Of a stretch of 34,717 nucleotides of DNA, positions 18,207-25,651 are shown piece by piece. The DNA lies in assembly GCA_018713755.1 (NCBI GenBank), contig DVOG01000132.1, forward strand, positions 1-34,717. The letters run 5' to 3'. Origin of the DNA: Candidatus Spyradosoma merdigallinarum. Lineage in GTDB: Bacteria; Verrucomicrobiota; Verrucomicrobiia; Opitutales; UBA953. The notes beneath the pieces were generated by a model. The model was not told where the DNA came from and did not search any database. It worked only from the letters and a program-made list of their open reading frames with translations. The position numbers were made by a program, and so were the translations under genes. The first letter of the stretch is position 1; each line of letters starts with the position of its first letter.

Positions 18207-19250
18207 ATGAAGATTTTCGCGGCAGAAAGCTCCTGCGACGAATCCGCGCTCGCCGTCTTCGACTCCGGACGCGGCGTCGTCGCGGAGCGCGTGAACACGC
18301 AGATCGCGCTGCACGGACAGTTCGGCGGCGTCGTCCCCGATTTGGCGGCGCGGGAACACCTCGCGAATTTCCCGGCGCTGCTCGAAGATATTTGTCGGAG
18401 CGTCGATCCCGCGGAAATCGACGCCGTGGCCGTCACGCGCGGCCCCGGACTCGCGGGCTGCCTCGCGCTCGGCATCGCTTATGCGCGCGCCGTCGCCGCG
18501 GCGTGGGGCAAGCCGATCGCCGCCGTGAATCATCTGCGCGGGCATCTTTTTTCTCCGTTCATTCCCGTGCATGAGGAAGATCCCGCGGCGTTCCCGCGCC
18601 GGCGCGCCGCGCTTTTCCCGCATTTGGGTCTCGTCGTTTCCGGCGGGAACACGCTGCTCGTCTCCGTCGACGCGGAATGCCGCGTCGAAATTCTCGCGCA
18701 GACCGTCGACGACGCCGCCGGCGAAGCGTTCGACAAGGGCGCGAAGCTGCTCGGGATGCCGTATCCCGGCGGCGCGCTGATCGAGAAGCAGGCGCGGCTC
18801 GCGCGCGTCCGCGGAACGTTCGCCTTCCCGCGCGGGGAAAATCTGCGCAAGGGCGCGCGCTTCAGTTTTTCCGGGCTGAAAACGAGCCTGCGCTATCGTC
18901 TGGAAAAGATGAGCGACGCGGAGCTCGCGGCCGCGCTGCCGGAAATCTGCGCGGATTATCAGGACGCGATCGTCGCGCAGCTCGCGGGGAAAACTTCCGC
19001 CGCGCTGCGGGAACGCCGCTTCGCGAGCCTGGGCGTTTCCGGCGGCGTTTCCAACAACGGCGCGCTGCGGGAAGCCGTCGCGGAAATCGCGGCGAAAAGC
19101 GGAATTCCGTTGCTCGCGGCGCGTCCGCGGCATACGGGCGACAACGCGGCGATGATCGCGTTCGCCGCGTGGTTTGACGCGCAGCTCCCGCCTCCCGCCC
19201 GCGCGCTCCCGGTCAGCTTCGCTCCCGCGCTGACGATAGACGTGCCCTGA
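18207..19250 (+). CDS. tsaD: tRNA N6-adenosine threonylcarbamoyltransferase TsaD
   Basis: TsaD transfers the threonylcarbamoyl group to A37 of tRNAs that read ANN codons, working with TsaB, TsaC and TsaE. The 347-residue protein begins with MKIFAAESSCDESALAV, the family signature. GGVVPDLAAREHL follows. The metal-binding histidines lie in NHLRGH (H109 and H113). Other kept segments are LVVSGGNTLLV, GEAFDKGAKLLGMPYPGG, FSFSGLKT, SGGVSNNGALRE and the C-terminal TGDNAAMIA. The gene follows the helicase gene closely and may be co-transcribed with it. Poly-A (18187-18197) lies before the start, with a weak AAAGA-type site. No partner tsa genes are in the window. Confidence 0.96.
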   Translation: MKIFAAESSCDESALAVFDSGRGVVAERVNTQIALHGQFGGVVPDLAAREHLANFPALLEDICRSVDPAEIDAVAVTRGPGLAGCLALGIAYARAVAAAWGKPIAAVNHLRGHLFSPFIPVHEEDPAAFPRRRAALFPHLGLVVSGGNTLLVSVDAECRVEILAQTVDDAAGEAFDKGAKLLGMPYPGGALIEKQARLARVRGTFAFPRGENLRKGARFSFSGLKTSLRYRLEKMSDAELAAALPEICADYQDAIVAQLAGKTSAALRERRFASLGVSGGVSNNGALREAVAEIAAKSGIPLLAARPRHTGDNAAMIAFAAWFDAQLPPPARALPVSFAPALTIDVP

Positions 19251-19305
19251 GGCTTTTCGCTTCGAGCGGGAACGCGTTTCTTTCCGCTTCGCGCGGCGTG
19301 CGTTC

Positions 19306-19334
19306 TTGATTTTCGGCGGGCGATGTGCTTGAAT
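19306..19334 (+). promoter_or_regulatory. Candidate hpf promoter
   Basis: TTGATT (19306-19311), 17 bases and TTGAAT (19329-19334). The leader would be about 64 nt, the longest of the plus-strand leaders predicted here. HPF genes are often growth-phase controlled, but no specific operator was recognised. Confidence 0.45.
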
Positions 19335-19404
19335 AGCCGCCGTTCGGAAATCGTGTTCCGAGCGTCATACGAAGCAAACATCAATACAACCCCATACTCC
19401 AAAA

Positions 19405-19764
19405 ATGAACGGACAAATCAATATTACCGGCATCAATCTCGAACTCACGGAAGCGCTCAAAAACTACGTGAACGAAAAAGCCGCCAAGCTTTTCGAGCAT
19501 AATGACCGCATCATCCGCGCGAATTTCGATTTGGAATACATTCCGACGAAAGCGCCCGAGCAGTCCTTCGTAGCGAAATCCACGATTGAAATCGCCGGGC
19601 CGAACATCGTGCTCAGCGTGACGTCCGCCGACCTTTACAAATCCATCGACGAACTGATGGACAAGCTGATCCGGCAGATTCGCCGCGCGCATCGCCTCGA
19701 AAAGGAAAAGCGCAATCACCCGCAGGACATCGACATCGGGGACGACATCCCGAAGACGAAATGA
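19405..19764 (+). CDS. hpf: Ribosome hibernation promoting factor, short form
   Basis: A 119-residue member of the HPF/RaiA family, which binds the 30S subunit in stationary phase to block mRNA and tRNA sites and help dimerise or store ribosomes. The beta-alpha-beta-beta-beta-alpha fold is recognisable in INITGINLELTEALKNYVNEK, FDLEYIPTKAPEQSFVAKSTI and ADLYKSIDELMDKLIRQIRR. The basic second helix that contacts rRNA is present (RRAHRLEKEKR). The long-form C-terminal dimerisation domain is absent; the last 15 residues are an acidic tail. The ATG has no Shine-Dalgarno sequence (CCATACTCCAAAA upstream). A perfect terminator follows. Confidence 0.93.
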   Translation: MNGQINITGINLELTEALKNYVNEKAAKLFEHNDRIIRANFDLEYIPTKAPEQSFVAKSTIEIAGPNIVLSVTSADLYKSIDELMDKLIRQIRRAHRLEKEKRNHPQDIDIGDDIPKTK

Positions 19765-19792
19765 TTCCTCCGCCGGAGAAATCCGCGAGAAC

Positions 19793-19830
19793 AAAGCCGC
19801 CGCGCGCAGAAAATGCCGCGGCGGCTTTTT
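19793..19830 (+). terminator. Rho-independent terminator after hpf
   Basis: A 12-bp perfect stem, AAAGCCGCCGCG (19793-19804) with CGCGGCGGCTTT (19817-19828), has a 12-base loop and ends in a five-T run (19826-19830). This is one of the few terminators here whose stem is not made from the GGGAAC motif. Confidence 0.9.
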
Positions 19831-19838
19831 CGTTCGCG

Positions 19839-19884
19839 GCGGGAACGGGCGTTCCCGCGCGTTTTCGGCGTTCCCGCGGGAACG
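19839..19884. repeat. Cluster of four motif copies as two inverted pairs
   Basis: GCGGGAAC (19839-19846) and GTTCCCGC (19851-19858) are inverted around GGGC. A second pair forms the 16-base palindrome CGTTCCCGCGGGAACG (19869-19884), identical to 6256-6271. The cluster fills the hpf-fabH gap after the hpf terminator and just before the fabH promoter. It has no T-run. Confidence 0.85.
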
Positions 19885-19895
19885 GCATTCGCGGT

Positions 19896-19924
19896 TTGCA
19901 AGGCGCGGGAAAAACTGTTTTCAT
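19896..19924 (+). promoter_or_regulatory. Candidate fabH promoter
   Basis: TTGCAA (19896-19901), 17 bases and TTTCAT (19919-19924). Predicted transcription starts near 19931, only about 5 nt before the ATG, so the message may be nearly leaderless. Confidence 0.4.
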
Positions 19925-19935
19925 TGCCCGCTGAA

Positions 19936-20937
19936 ATGAGAACTCCAACACCGTCAGTTTATATTCGGGGCATGGGCGTCTATATGCCCGAACGCCGTTT
20001 GACCAACGCGGATCTCGAGCGGCTCGTCGAAACGTCGGACGAATGGATCCGCACGCGGACGGGCATCGTCGAGCGCCGGCTCGCGGCTCCGGAAGAAGCG
20101 ACGTCCGACCTCGCGGTGAAAGCGGCGGAAAAGGCGATCGTCGACGCGGGCATTTCCAAGGAGGACATCGACCTCGTCATCGTCGCCACGGTGACGCCGG
20201 ACCAGACGTTCCCGTCCACCGCCTGCCACGTGCAGGCCAAGCTCGGCCTGCGCACGGACATTCCCGCGTTCGACATGGTCGCCGCCTGCTCCGGGTTCAT
20301 CTACATGATGCAGGTCGCGAACCACATGCTGCGCGCGGGCGACTACAAGAACGTGCTGATCGTCGCCGCGGAAAAGCTCTCTTCCATCGTGAACTGGGAA
20401 GACCGCACGACCTGCGTGCTTTTCGGCGACGGCGCCGCCGCCTACGTGCTCACGAAGTGCAACGAGCCCTACGTCGGCATCCTCGGGAACATCCTCGGCG
20501 CGGACGGTTCGCAGGGCGAACTGCTGAAGCTCCCCGCCGGCGGAAGCCTTCACCCGGCGAGCTACGAGACCGTGCGCGAAAAGGAGCACTGCCTGCAGAT
20601 GCAGGGCAATCAGGTCTTCAAAATCGCCGTCCGCACGATGTCCGACTGCTGTCTGCGCCTGCTCGAAAAATGCAACGTGAGCGCCGACCAGATCAAATGC
20701 GTGATTCCGCACCAGGCGAATCTGCGCATCATCGACGCCGTCGCGCGGCAGATCCGCATTCCGCTGGAAAAATTCTGCATCAACATGGAAAAGACGGGCA
20801 ACACTTCGGCGTGCTCGATTCCCATTTGCATGGAAGAGTCCTACCGCGCGGGAAAATTCGGTCCCGGCGATCTGATTCTGCTTACGGCGTTCGGCGGCGG
20901 CTTCACATGGGGCGCGACGCTGATCCGCTGGAAATGA
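19936..20937 (+). CDS. fabH: Beta-ketoacyl-ACP synthase III
   Basis: FabH condenses acetyl-CoA (or another acyl-CoA primer) with malonyl-ACP to start fatty acid synthesis. The 333-residue protein has the thiolase-fold triad Cys118 (DMVAACSGFIY), His259 (IPHQANLRI) and Asn289 (KTGNTSACSIP). Other family segments are SDEWIRTRTGIVER near the N-terminus, FGDGAAAYVL, and a C-terminal ending in LTAFGGGFTWGATLIRW. The start ATG 19936 (MRTPTPSVYIRGMGVY) gives a normal length. An open frame further upstream only reads through the motif cluster and promoter. It is transcribed alone or with the lipoprotein gene 36 bases downstream. Other fab genes are not in the window. Confidence 0.96.
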   Translation: MRTPTPSVYIRGMGVYMPERRLTNADLERLVETSDEWIRTRTGIVERRLAAPEEATSDLAVKAAEKAIVDAGISKEDIDLVIVATVTPDQTFPSTACHVQAKLGLRTDIPAFDMVAACSGFIYMMQVANHMLRAGDYKNVLIVAAEKLSSIVNWEDRTTCVLFGDGAAAYVLTKCNEPYVGILGNILGADGSQGELLKLPAGGSLHPASYETVREKEHCLQMQGNQVFKIAVRTMSDCCLRLLEKCNVSADQIKCVIPHQANLRIIDAVARQIRIPLEKFCINMEKTGNTSACSIPICMEESYRAGKFGPGDLILLTAFGGGFTWGATLIRWK

Positions 20938-20973
20938 GGGCGCGGGAACGCGAGGCGCAGCTGCACGACGCTC

Positions 20974-22326
20974 ATGAAATCCGGATTTTCGCACAGGAAA
21001 GGACGCCTTCTGCCGGCGGCAGTCTTCGGCGCGGGAACGCTTTTGCTTTTCTGCGCGTCCGGCTGCGCGTCGGCGAAGCTGCCGGCGTCCGCGGGAACGG
21101 TTCCCGCGGCAGGGCAGGAAACCGACGCCCGCGCTGCGCTGCGGCTGCAGATTGAGGCGGACGTCGCCGAAGGCGCGCGCGAAGAGGGCTTGCCTTCGGA
21201 CATTTTCGAAACCGGAAATCTCGGCGCCTACGCGGATTTTCTCATCGACGGCGCGCTGGCGAAAGGCGTTCCCGCCGCGGAGGCGGAAATCCCGATCGCG
21301 GCGCTCGTCGTCGCTTTCGCGCTGGAAAAAAGCGGAGAAGATTCCCGCGCGCTCGGCGCGTACGCCGACGTCGCCGCGCTTTTCCCCGACAGCGATTTCG
21401 CGGCGGAAGCGCTTTACCGGCAGGGCGCGGTTTATTCCTCGCGCCGCCAGTTCGACGCCGCGTTCGAGTGCTTTTCCGCGCTGGAAGATTCGTATCCGGC
21501 GTCCCCGCGCGTCGACGACGCCGTCGTGCAGGCGTATCTCGTCGCGGAAATGGTGCGCAACGGCGTCCGCCCGCTCAAAGGCGGCTGGTTCCCGTGGTTC
21601 CGCGACCGCAACGCGGCGCTCGCGTTTTACGACCGTCTTTACGAGATGGCGCCGCACCTGCCGATTTCCCCGCGCCTGCTTTATCACAAGGGCATATTCG
21701 CCTTCGAGCTTTCGCATGAATGGTTCGCGTTCGACAAGACGCTCGAGGCCATCGACGCTTTCGAGCGCCTGATCAGCATTTATCCCGACGCGCAGTTCGT
21801 TCCCGACGCGTATTTGGAGCTCGCTGAAACTTACGAAGCGGGCATCGTCGGCGCGGAATGGGATCAGCTCTCGACGCGCCGCGCCATCAATTACTATACG
21901 GATTTCTATTCCCTGTTCCCGGAGCACCCGCTGGCGGAAGCCGTTTACGACCGCACCGTCGTGCTGACGAATCTGCTCGCCGCGAACCGCCTCGCGTTCG
22001 GCGATTTTTACTATTCCCGCCACAACAATCTGCGCGCCGCGCTGACGTTCTACAACGAGGCGATCACGCTCGCGCCGGATTCTCCGGCGGGAAAAGACGC
22101 GCAGGAGCGCATCGAGCGCATCCGCCGCGGCGAGCGTTCCGAGCGCACGCTGGTCGACTGGATTTTCGGACGCTATCCGAACTACGACGCGGGAGACTAT
22201 TTCGACGCGCCGTCGCTGAAGCCGCTCGACGAAATGGGTTTCCGCAGCGGGAACGCCGCCGCGCAGCAGCTTGATTCTCCCGCCGCTCCCGCGAACGAGG
22301 GCTATCAGAATCCGGGCGAAGACTGA
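20974..22326 (+). CDS. TPR-containing lipoprotein, BamD-like
   Basis: This 450-residue protein has a signal peptide ending in a lipobox (CASGC, lipidated Cys31). The mature part is mainly helical tetratricopeptide-type repeats: EDSRALGAYADVAALFPDSDFAAEALYRQGAVY, cut here only by repeat boundaries, is a canonical pair, and further repeats lie around residues 255-300 and 345-385. The spacing and phrases such as RRAINYYTDFYSLFPEHPLAEAV resemble the BamD/YfiO family, which assembles outer-membrane beta-barrel proteins. At 450 residues it is much longer than BamD (about 245), so it may be a BamD variant or another TPR lipoprotein. It sits directly before an LptE-like lipoprotein and the mre cluster, consistent with an envelope role. 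It contains an inverted motif pair at about 21090-21110 inside the coding region. Confidence 0.75.
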   Translation: MKSGFSHRKGRLLPAAVFGAGTLLLFCASGCASAKLPASAGTVPAAGQETDARAALRLQIEADVAEGAREEGLPSDIFETGNLGAYADFLIDGALAKGVPAAEAEIPIAALVVAFALEKSGEDSRALGAYADVAALFPDSDFAAEALYRQGAVYSSRRQFDAAFECFSALEDSYPASPRVDDAVVQAYLVAEMVRNGVRPLKGGWFPWFRDRNAALAFYDRLYEMAPHLPISPRLLYHKGIFAFELSHEWFAFDKTLEAIDAFERLISIYPDAQFVPDAYLELAETYEAGIVGAEWDQLSTRRAINYYTDFYSLFPEHPLAEAVYDRTVVLTNLLAANRLAFGDFYYSRHNNLRAALTFYNEAITLAPDSPAGKDAQERIERIRRGERSERTLVDWIFGRYPNYDAGDYFDAPSLKPLDEMGFRSGNAAAQQLDSPAAPANEGYQNPGED

Positions 22327-22351
22327 TTTTTTCTCAGGAGAAAGCGCTTTC

Positions 22352-22894
22352 ATGAAAAATTTTCTGCAGAGGTTTTTTCGCGGGAACGCGCCGCGCGCGG
22401 CGCGTTCCGCGCTTTGGGCGGGAACGCTGCTCGCCGTCGTTTCCGCGTGTTCCTATTCGCTCGGCAACCGCGGAGAGCTCCCGTTTTCGACGATTGAAAT
22501 CGCGCCGATCGTGAACGAGGCGGATTTGCCGCAGGCGCAGGCGACGCTCGCCCGCGAAATCGCGGATGCGCTGAACCGCGAGCCGAAGCTGAGCACCGTC
22601 ATCGACCGCGGCGACGCGGAGCTCGAAATCGTGATTTCGGATTACCGCCGAAGCATTTCCTCCACGGCGAGCCGCGATTCCGTGCTCGCGAGCACGCAGA
22701 ATCTGACGCTTGTGCTGAAATGCTCGCTGCTGAACAAGCGGACGGGGAAATACTATTTCCGCAACCGCTCGATTTCCGTTTCGACGGAAGTCTACACGGG
22801 GCAGGCGCCGGGACTCGGCGAGCCTCAGTCGTTCCCCGTGCTTTCCCGCGAGGCGGCGCGCAAAGTCCGCGATCTGGTGACGAACGTGTGGTGA
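22352..22894 (+). CDS. LptE-like lipopolysaccharide assembly lipoprotein
   Basis: A 180-residue lipoprotein: basic N-terminus, hydrophobic stretch and lipobox VSAC with lipidated Cys33. The mature protein begins SYSLGNRGELPFSTIEIAPI and continues with LAREIADALNREPKLSTVIDRGDAELEIVISDY. This matches the alpha-beta sandwich of LptE, the partner of the outer-membrane LPS translocon LptD. The length is typical for LptE. The ATG at 22352 follows an AGGAG site (22336-22340) at 11 bases. An earlier in-frame start at 22271 overlaps the preceding gene and was rejected. The gene lies 25 bases after the TPR lipoprotein gene, so they are probably co-transcribed. LptE families are weakly conserved, hence moderate confidence and no firm symbol. 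Confidence 0.75.
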   Translation: MKNFLQRFFRGNAPRAARSALWAGTLLAVVSACSYSLGNRGELPFSTIEIAPIVNEADLPQAQATLAREIADALNREPKLSTVIDRGDAELEIVISDYRRSISSTASRDSVLASTQNLTLVLKCSLLNKRTGKYYFRNRSISVSTEVYTGQAPGLGEPQSFPVLSREAARKVRDLVTNVW

Positions 22895-22970
22895 CCGCCG
22901 CGCCGCGTTCCCGCCGCCGCGCCGGAGCTCTTTCCGCGAGAACGCTTCCGCGGCGTTCCCGCGCGAGGCG

Positions 22971-22999
22971 TTGACAAGCCCCGCGCGGTGATGTTTTCT
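22971..22999 (+). promoter_or_regulatory. Candidate mreB promoter (strong -35, poor -10)
   Basis: A perfect -35 TTGACA lies at 22971-22976. At 17 bases spacing the -10 is only TTTTCT (22994-22999); a better TTAAAT begins at 22999 but would need 22 bases. The sequence TTGACAAGCC resembles TTGTCAAGCC at 13983. Confidence 0.4.
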
Positions 23000-23025
23000 T
23001 AAATGCAACGTTTTTTGGAGAGCTT

Positions 23026-24042
23026 ATGATTAAAAAAATCCCGGGAATTTTCTCTACGGCGATCGGCATCGACTTGGGCACGGCGAACGTTCTCGTCTAC
23101 GTCAAAGGGCGCGGCGTCATCATGAACGAACCGAGTTTCGTCGCGATCGATTCCAAGACGCGGCGGCCGCTCGCCATCGGCGAAGACGCGAAGCGCATGG
23201 CGGACCTCGCCCCGGAAGGCATCGAAATCGTGCGCCCGATGAAAAACGGCGTCATCGCCGATTTCGAGGTCAGCGAGCACATGCTGCGCTATTTCATCAG
23301 AAAAGCCGGGCAGCACTCTTTCCTCACGCATCTCACGGTCGTCATCGCGGTTCCTTACGGGATCACGCCGGTCGAGGAGCGCGCGGTGAAGGATTCCGCT
23401 TACCGCGCGGGAGCGCAGAACGTTCAGACGATTCAGGAGCCGATCGCCTCCGCGCTCGGCGCCGGGCTTCCCGTCGGAGAATCCGAAACGTCGATGATCG
23501 TCGACATCGGCGGCGGAACCTCGGAAATCGCCGTGCTTTCGCTCGGCGGGATCGTCGCGGCGAAAAGCATCCGCGTCGGCGGGGACGAGTTCGACCGCAG
23601 CATCGTCAATTACGTCAAGAGCGCCTACGGGCTCGTCATCGCGTCGAAAACGGCGGAGCAGGTGAAGCTTCAGATCGGCTCGGCGTATCCGCTCGACCAG
23701 GAGCTTTCGTTCGAAATCAAGGGCCGCGACTCCATTTCCGGCATGCCGCGCGCGCAGACGATCAACTCGACCGAAGTCCGCGACGCGCTCAAGCACAATT
23801 TCGACGACATTCTCGAAGGCATTTCCAAGACGCTGGAAATCTGCCCGCCGGAATCCGCCGGGCAGCTGCTCGACCGCGGCGCGGTGCTCGCCGGCGGCGG
23901 CGCGAAAATCCGCGGTCTCGCGCGCTTCCTCAGCGACAAGACGGGCATTCCGTTTTTCGTGGCGGAAGAGCCGCTGCGCTGCGTCGTCAACGGCACGGGC
24001 ATCATCATCGAAAACTCGAACTGGAACACGTTCCGCCGCTGA
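23026..24042 (+). CDS. mreB: Rod shape-determining protein MreB (bacterial actin)
   Basis: This 338-residue actin homologue polymerises under the inner membrane and guides lateral wall synthesis. It begins IGIDLGTANVLVYVKGRGVIMNEPSF with the phosphate-1 motif. It has the connect motif SAYRAGAQNVQTIQEPIASALGAGLPV, the phosphate-2 motif MIVDIGGGTSEIAVLSLGGIV and the adenosine motif VLAGGGAKIRG. The short N-terminal MIKKIPGIF could be the membrane-binding segment. The length is close to the E. coli protein (347). A GGAG ribosome binding site precedes the ATG, one of few clear ones in the window. It heads the mreB-mreC-mreD-mrdA cluster. Confidence 0.97.
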   Translation: MIKKIPGIFSTAIGIDLGTANVLVYVKGRGVIMNEPSFVAIDSKTRRPLAIGEDAKRMADLAPEGIEIVRPMKNGVIADFEVSEHMLRYFIRKAGQHSFLTHLTVVIAVPYGITPVEERAVKDSAYRAGAQNVQTIQEPIASALGAGLPVGESETSMIVDIGGGTSEIAVLSLGGIVAAKSIRVGGDEFDRSIVNYVKSAYGLVIASKTAEQVKLQIGSAYPLDQELSFEIKGRDSISGMPRAQTINSTEVRDALKHNFDDILEGISKTLEICPPESAGQLLDRGAVLAGGGAKIRGLARFLSDKTGIPFFVAEEPLRCVVNGTGIIIENSNWNTFRR

Positions 24043-24085
24043 TTCCTTCCGCTCGCGGAAAACGGCCCGGAAAGAGGGCGCGCGG

Positions 24086-24126
24086 CGTTCCCGCCGGAAG
24101 AAGAAACCCGTTCCCGCGTTCCCGCC
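24086..24126. repeat. Three motif copies packed before mreC
   Basis: GTTCCC copies begin at 24087, 24110 and 24118, all in the same orientation, ending one base before the mreC start codon. No hairpin can form among direct copies. The stretch occupies half of the 85-base mreB-mreC gap. Confidence 0.8.
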
Positions 24127-24127
24127 G

Positions 24128-24991
24128 ATGACTCCGGAAATCCGCAATCTCCGCCCGTTTTTTTTCCTTTTCGCGGGCATGTTCGTCTGGTGGTTCGCGC
24201 CGGCGGCGGCGCGGCGCGCGGTCTACGAAGCGGTTTACGAGTTCGAGGCGCCGTCCTTCATCCTTTCTTCTCGGATGCGTGAGCTCGCGCAGTATTGGGA
24301 ACTGCGTTCCCGCTCCGAGAACGACCTGATCCGCGCCGGGCGCGACGCTTCGCGGCTGGCGGCGACGATGCAGTATGAAATTTCCCGCAACGCCGCGCTG
24401 CGTGCGGAAAATCTTCGCCTGGAAAAACTGCTCGGTCTGCCTTCGCGCCCGGAATACCGCACCGTTCCCGCGCGCACGGTTCAGCGGCGCCTGGGCATGT
24501 GGTGGCAGCAGCTCGTGCTGCGTCGCGGCGAGGAAGACGGCGTGCGGCCCGGCTGTCCCGTCGTCACGGCCTACGGCGTTGTCGGGCGCGTGCGCGAAGT
24601 GTTTTACGACACCTGCGTCGTCGAGCTGATTTCCTCGCCCTCGTTCCGCATTTCCGCGCGCATCGCCGGCATGGAAAACCGCCCGGTGACGTATCAGGGC
24701 GCGGGCGCGGCGCCGTTCGGAAAACCGCGCGGAAAAATCAGCGACGTTCCCGCCGACGCGGTTTTGCCCGGCGGCGGCGCGCGGCTCGACGTCGTCACTT
24801 CCGGACTCGGCGGAATTTTTCCCGCCGGGCTGAAAATCGGCTCCGTCGCGGGAACGGCTGCGCGCTCGGGCGACGGAATTTTTCGCGAGGCGGACGTCGC
24901 GCTTTCGCAGGATTTGGCGTCGATCGAGGAGGCGGCGATTCTCGTTCCCGTCATCCCGGACGTTTCGGAAACGCCGGCTCCGCGCGCGTAA
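24128..24991 (+). CDS. mreC: Cell shape protein MreC
   Basis: A 287-residue bitopic protein: a membrane helix near the N-terminus (about residues 11-31), a coiled coil of about 55-100 containing RNAALRAENLRLEKLLGL, then the periplasmic double beta-barrel domain. In that domain QQLVLRRGEEDGVRPGCPVVTAYGVVGRV is the family hallmark, split here only by the strand pattern, and GGIFPAGLKIGSV is a second conserved strand pair. MreC links MreB filaments to PBP2 and RodA during elongation. It lies between mreB and mreD with a 15-base gap to the latter. No ribosome binding site is evident; the upstream bases are motif copies. Confidence 0.93.
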   Translation: MTPEIRNLRPFFFLFAGMFVWWFAPAAARRAVYEAVYEFEAPSFILSSRMRELAQYWELRSRSENDLIRAGRDASRLAATMQYEISRNAALRAENLRLEKLLGLPSRPEYRTVPARTVQRRLGMWWQQLVLRRGEEDGVRPGCPVVTAYGVVGRVREVFYDTCVVELISSPSFRISARIAGMENRPVTYQGAGAAPFGKPRGKISDVPADAVLPGGGARLDVVTSGLGGIFPAGLKIGSVAGTAARSGDGIFREADVALSQDLASIEEAAILVPVIPDVSETPAPRA

Positions 24992-25006
24992 GGACGCAGA
25001 GAAAAG

Positions 25007-25651
25007 ATGCGGGAACGGCTGAAAAAGATTTTTTCCTCCGGGGCGTTCTTTTGGATTCCCGGCTGCGCCGCGGCGTATCTGTGGATTTTTCTCGCGGGAA
25101 CGGCGGCGGACGCGCTATCGCCGCTGAATCTCGACGTTTTCGCGCCGGGCATCCTCGTCGTCGTTCCCGCGCTGCTGATGCCGCTGCAGCGCGGATTCGC
25201 CGTCGCGCTCGTTTCGGGGCTGCTTTTCGACGCGTCGCTCCCGATTCCCTATGAAACGATGGAGGCGGCGTTGGGCGCGTCGGCGGAATACGTTTCGCTG
25301 TTCGGAGAAACGGCGGTGAACGTGCCTTCGACGACGGGCTTCGGCATGATGTGGACGGCGATTTTCTTCTTCGTGCTGCGCTTTTTCCGCCGCTTCGTCG
25401 CGGAGGATTCGCCGCGGGAATGGCTGTTCTGCGCGCTCGCCGTGAATTTCGTGATTTTCCTGCTCTGGGCCTGCGGGATCGGCTGGAGCCGTCTCGGAAC
25501 GGCGGAGTTTTGGCTGAGCTTCGCCGCGGACGCGCTGACGGCTTCCGCGTTCATCGTGCTGCTCGGCTGGTGGTATTTCGACGCCGTCGTTTCGCTCTAC
25601 CGCATCTGCGGCGCGGATTTGCTCGGAGAAGAACGGGAGGCGGCGGCATGA
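25007..25651 (+). CDS. mreD: MreD-like rod-shape membrane protein
   Basis: A 214-residue integral membrane protein with about five hydrophobic helices, for example AAAYLWIFLAGTAADAL, GILVVVPALLMPL, GMMWTAIFFFVLRFF, WLFCALAVNFVIFLLWACGI and TASAFIVLLGWWYF. Sequence identity to known MreD proteins is not obvious by eye, as is normal for this fast-evolving family. The call rests on topology, size and position between mreC and mrdA. Its stop codon overlaps the mrdA start in ATGA (25648-25651), indicating coupled translation. Confidence 0.8.
   Translation: MRERLKKIFSSGAFFWIPGCAAAYLWIFLAGTAADALSPLNLDVFAPGILVVVPALLMPLQRGFAVALVSGLLFDASLPIPYETMEAALGASAEYVSLFGETAVNVPSTTGFGMMWTAIFFFVLRFFRRFVAEDSPREWLFCALAVNFVIFLLWACGIGWSRLGTAEFWLSFAADALTASAFIVLLGWWYFDAVVSLYRICGADLLGEEREAAA

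Noticed and set aside
19813-19935. Longer start for fabH at 19813
   Set aside because: It would translate the tail of the hpf terminator, the motif cluster and the fabH promoter; the family begins near MRTPTPSVYIRG.
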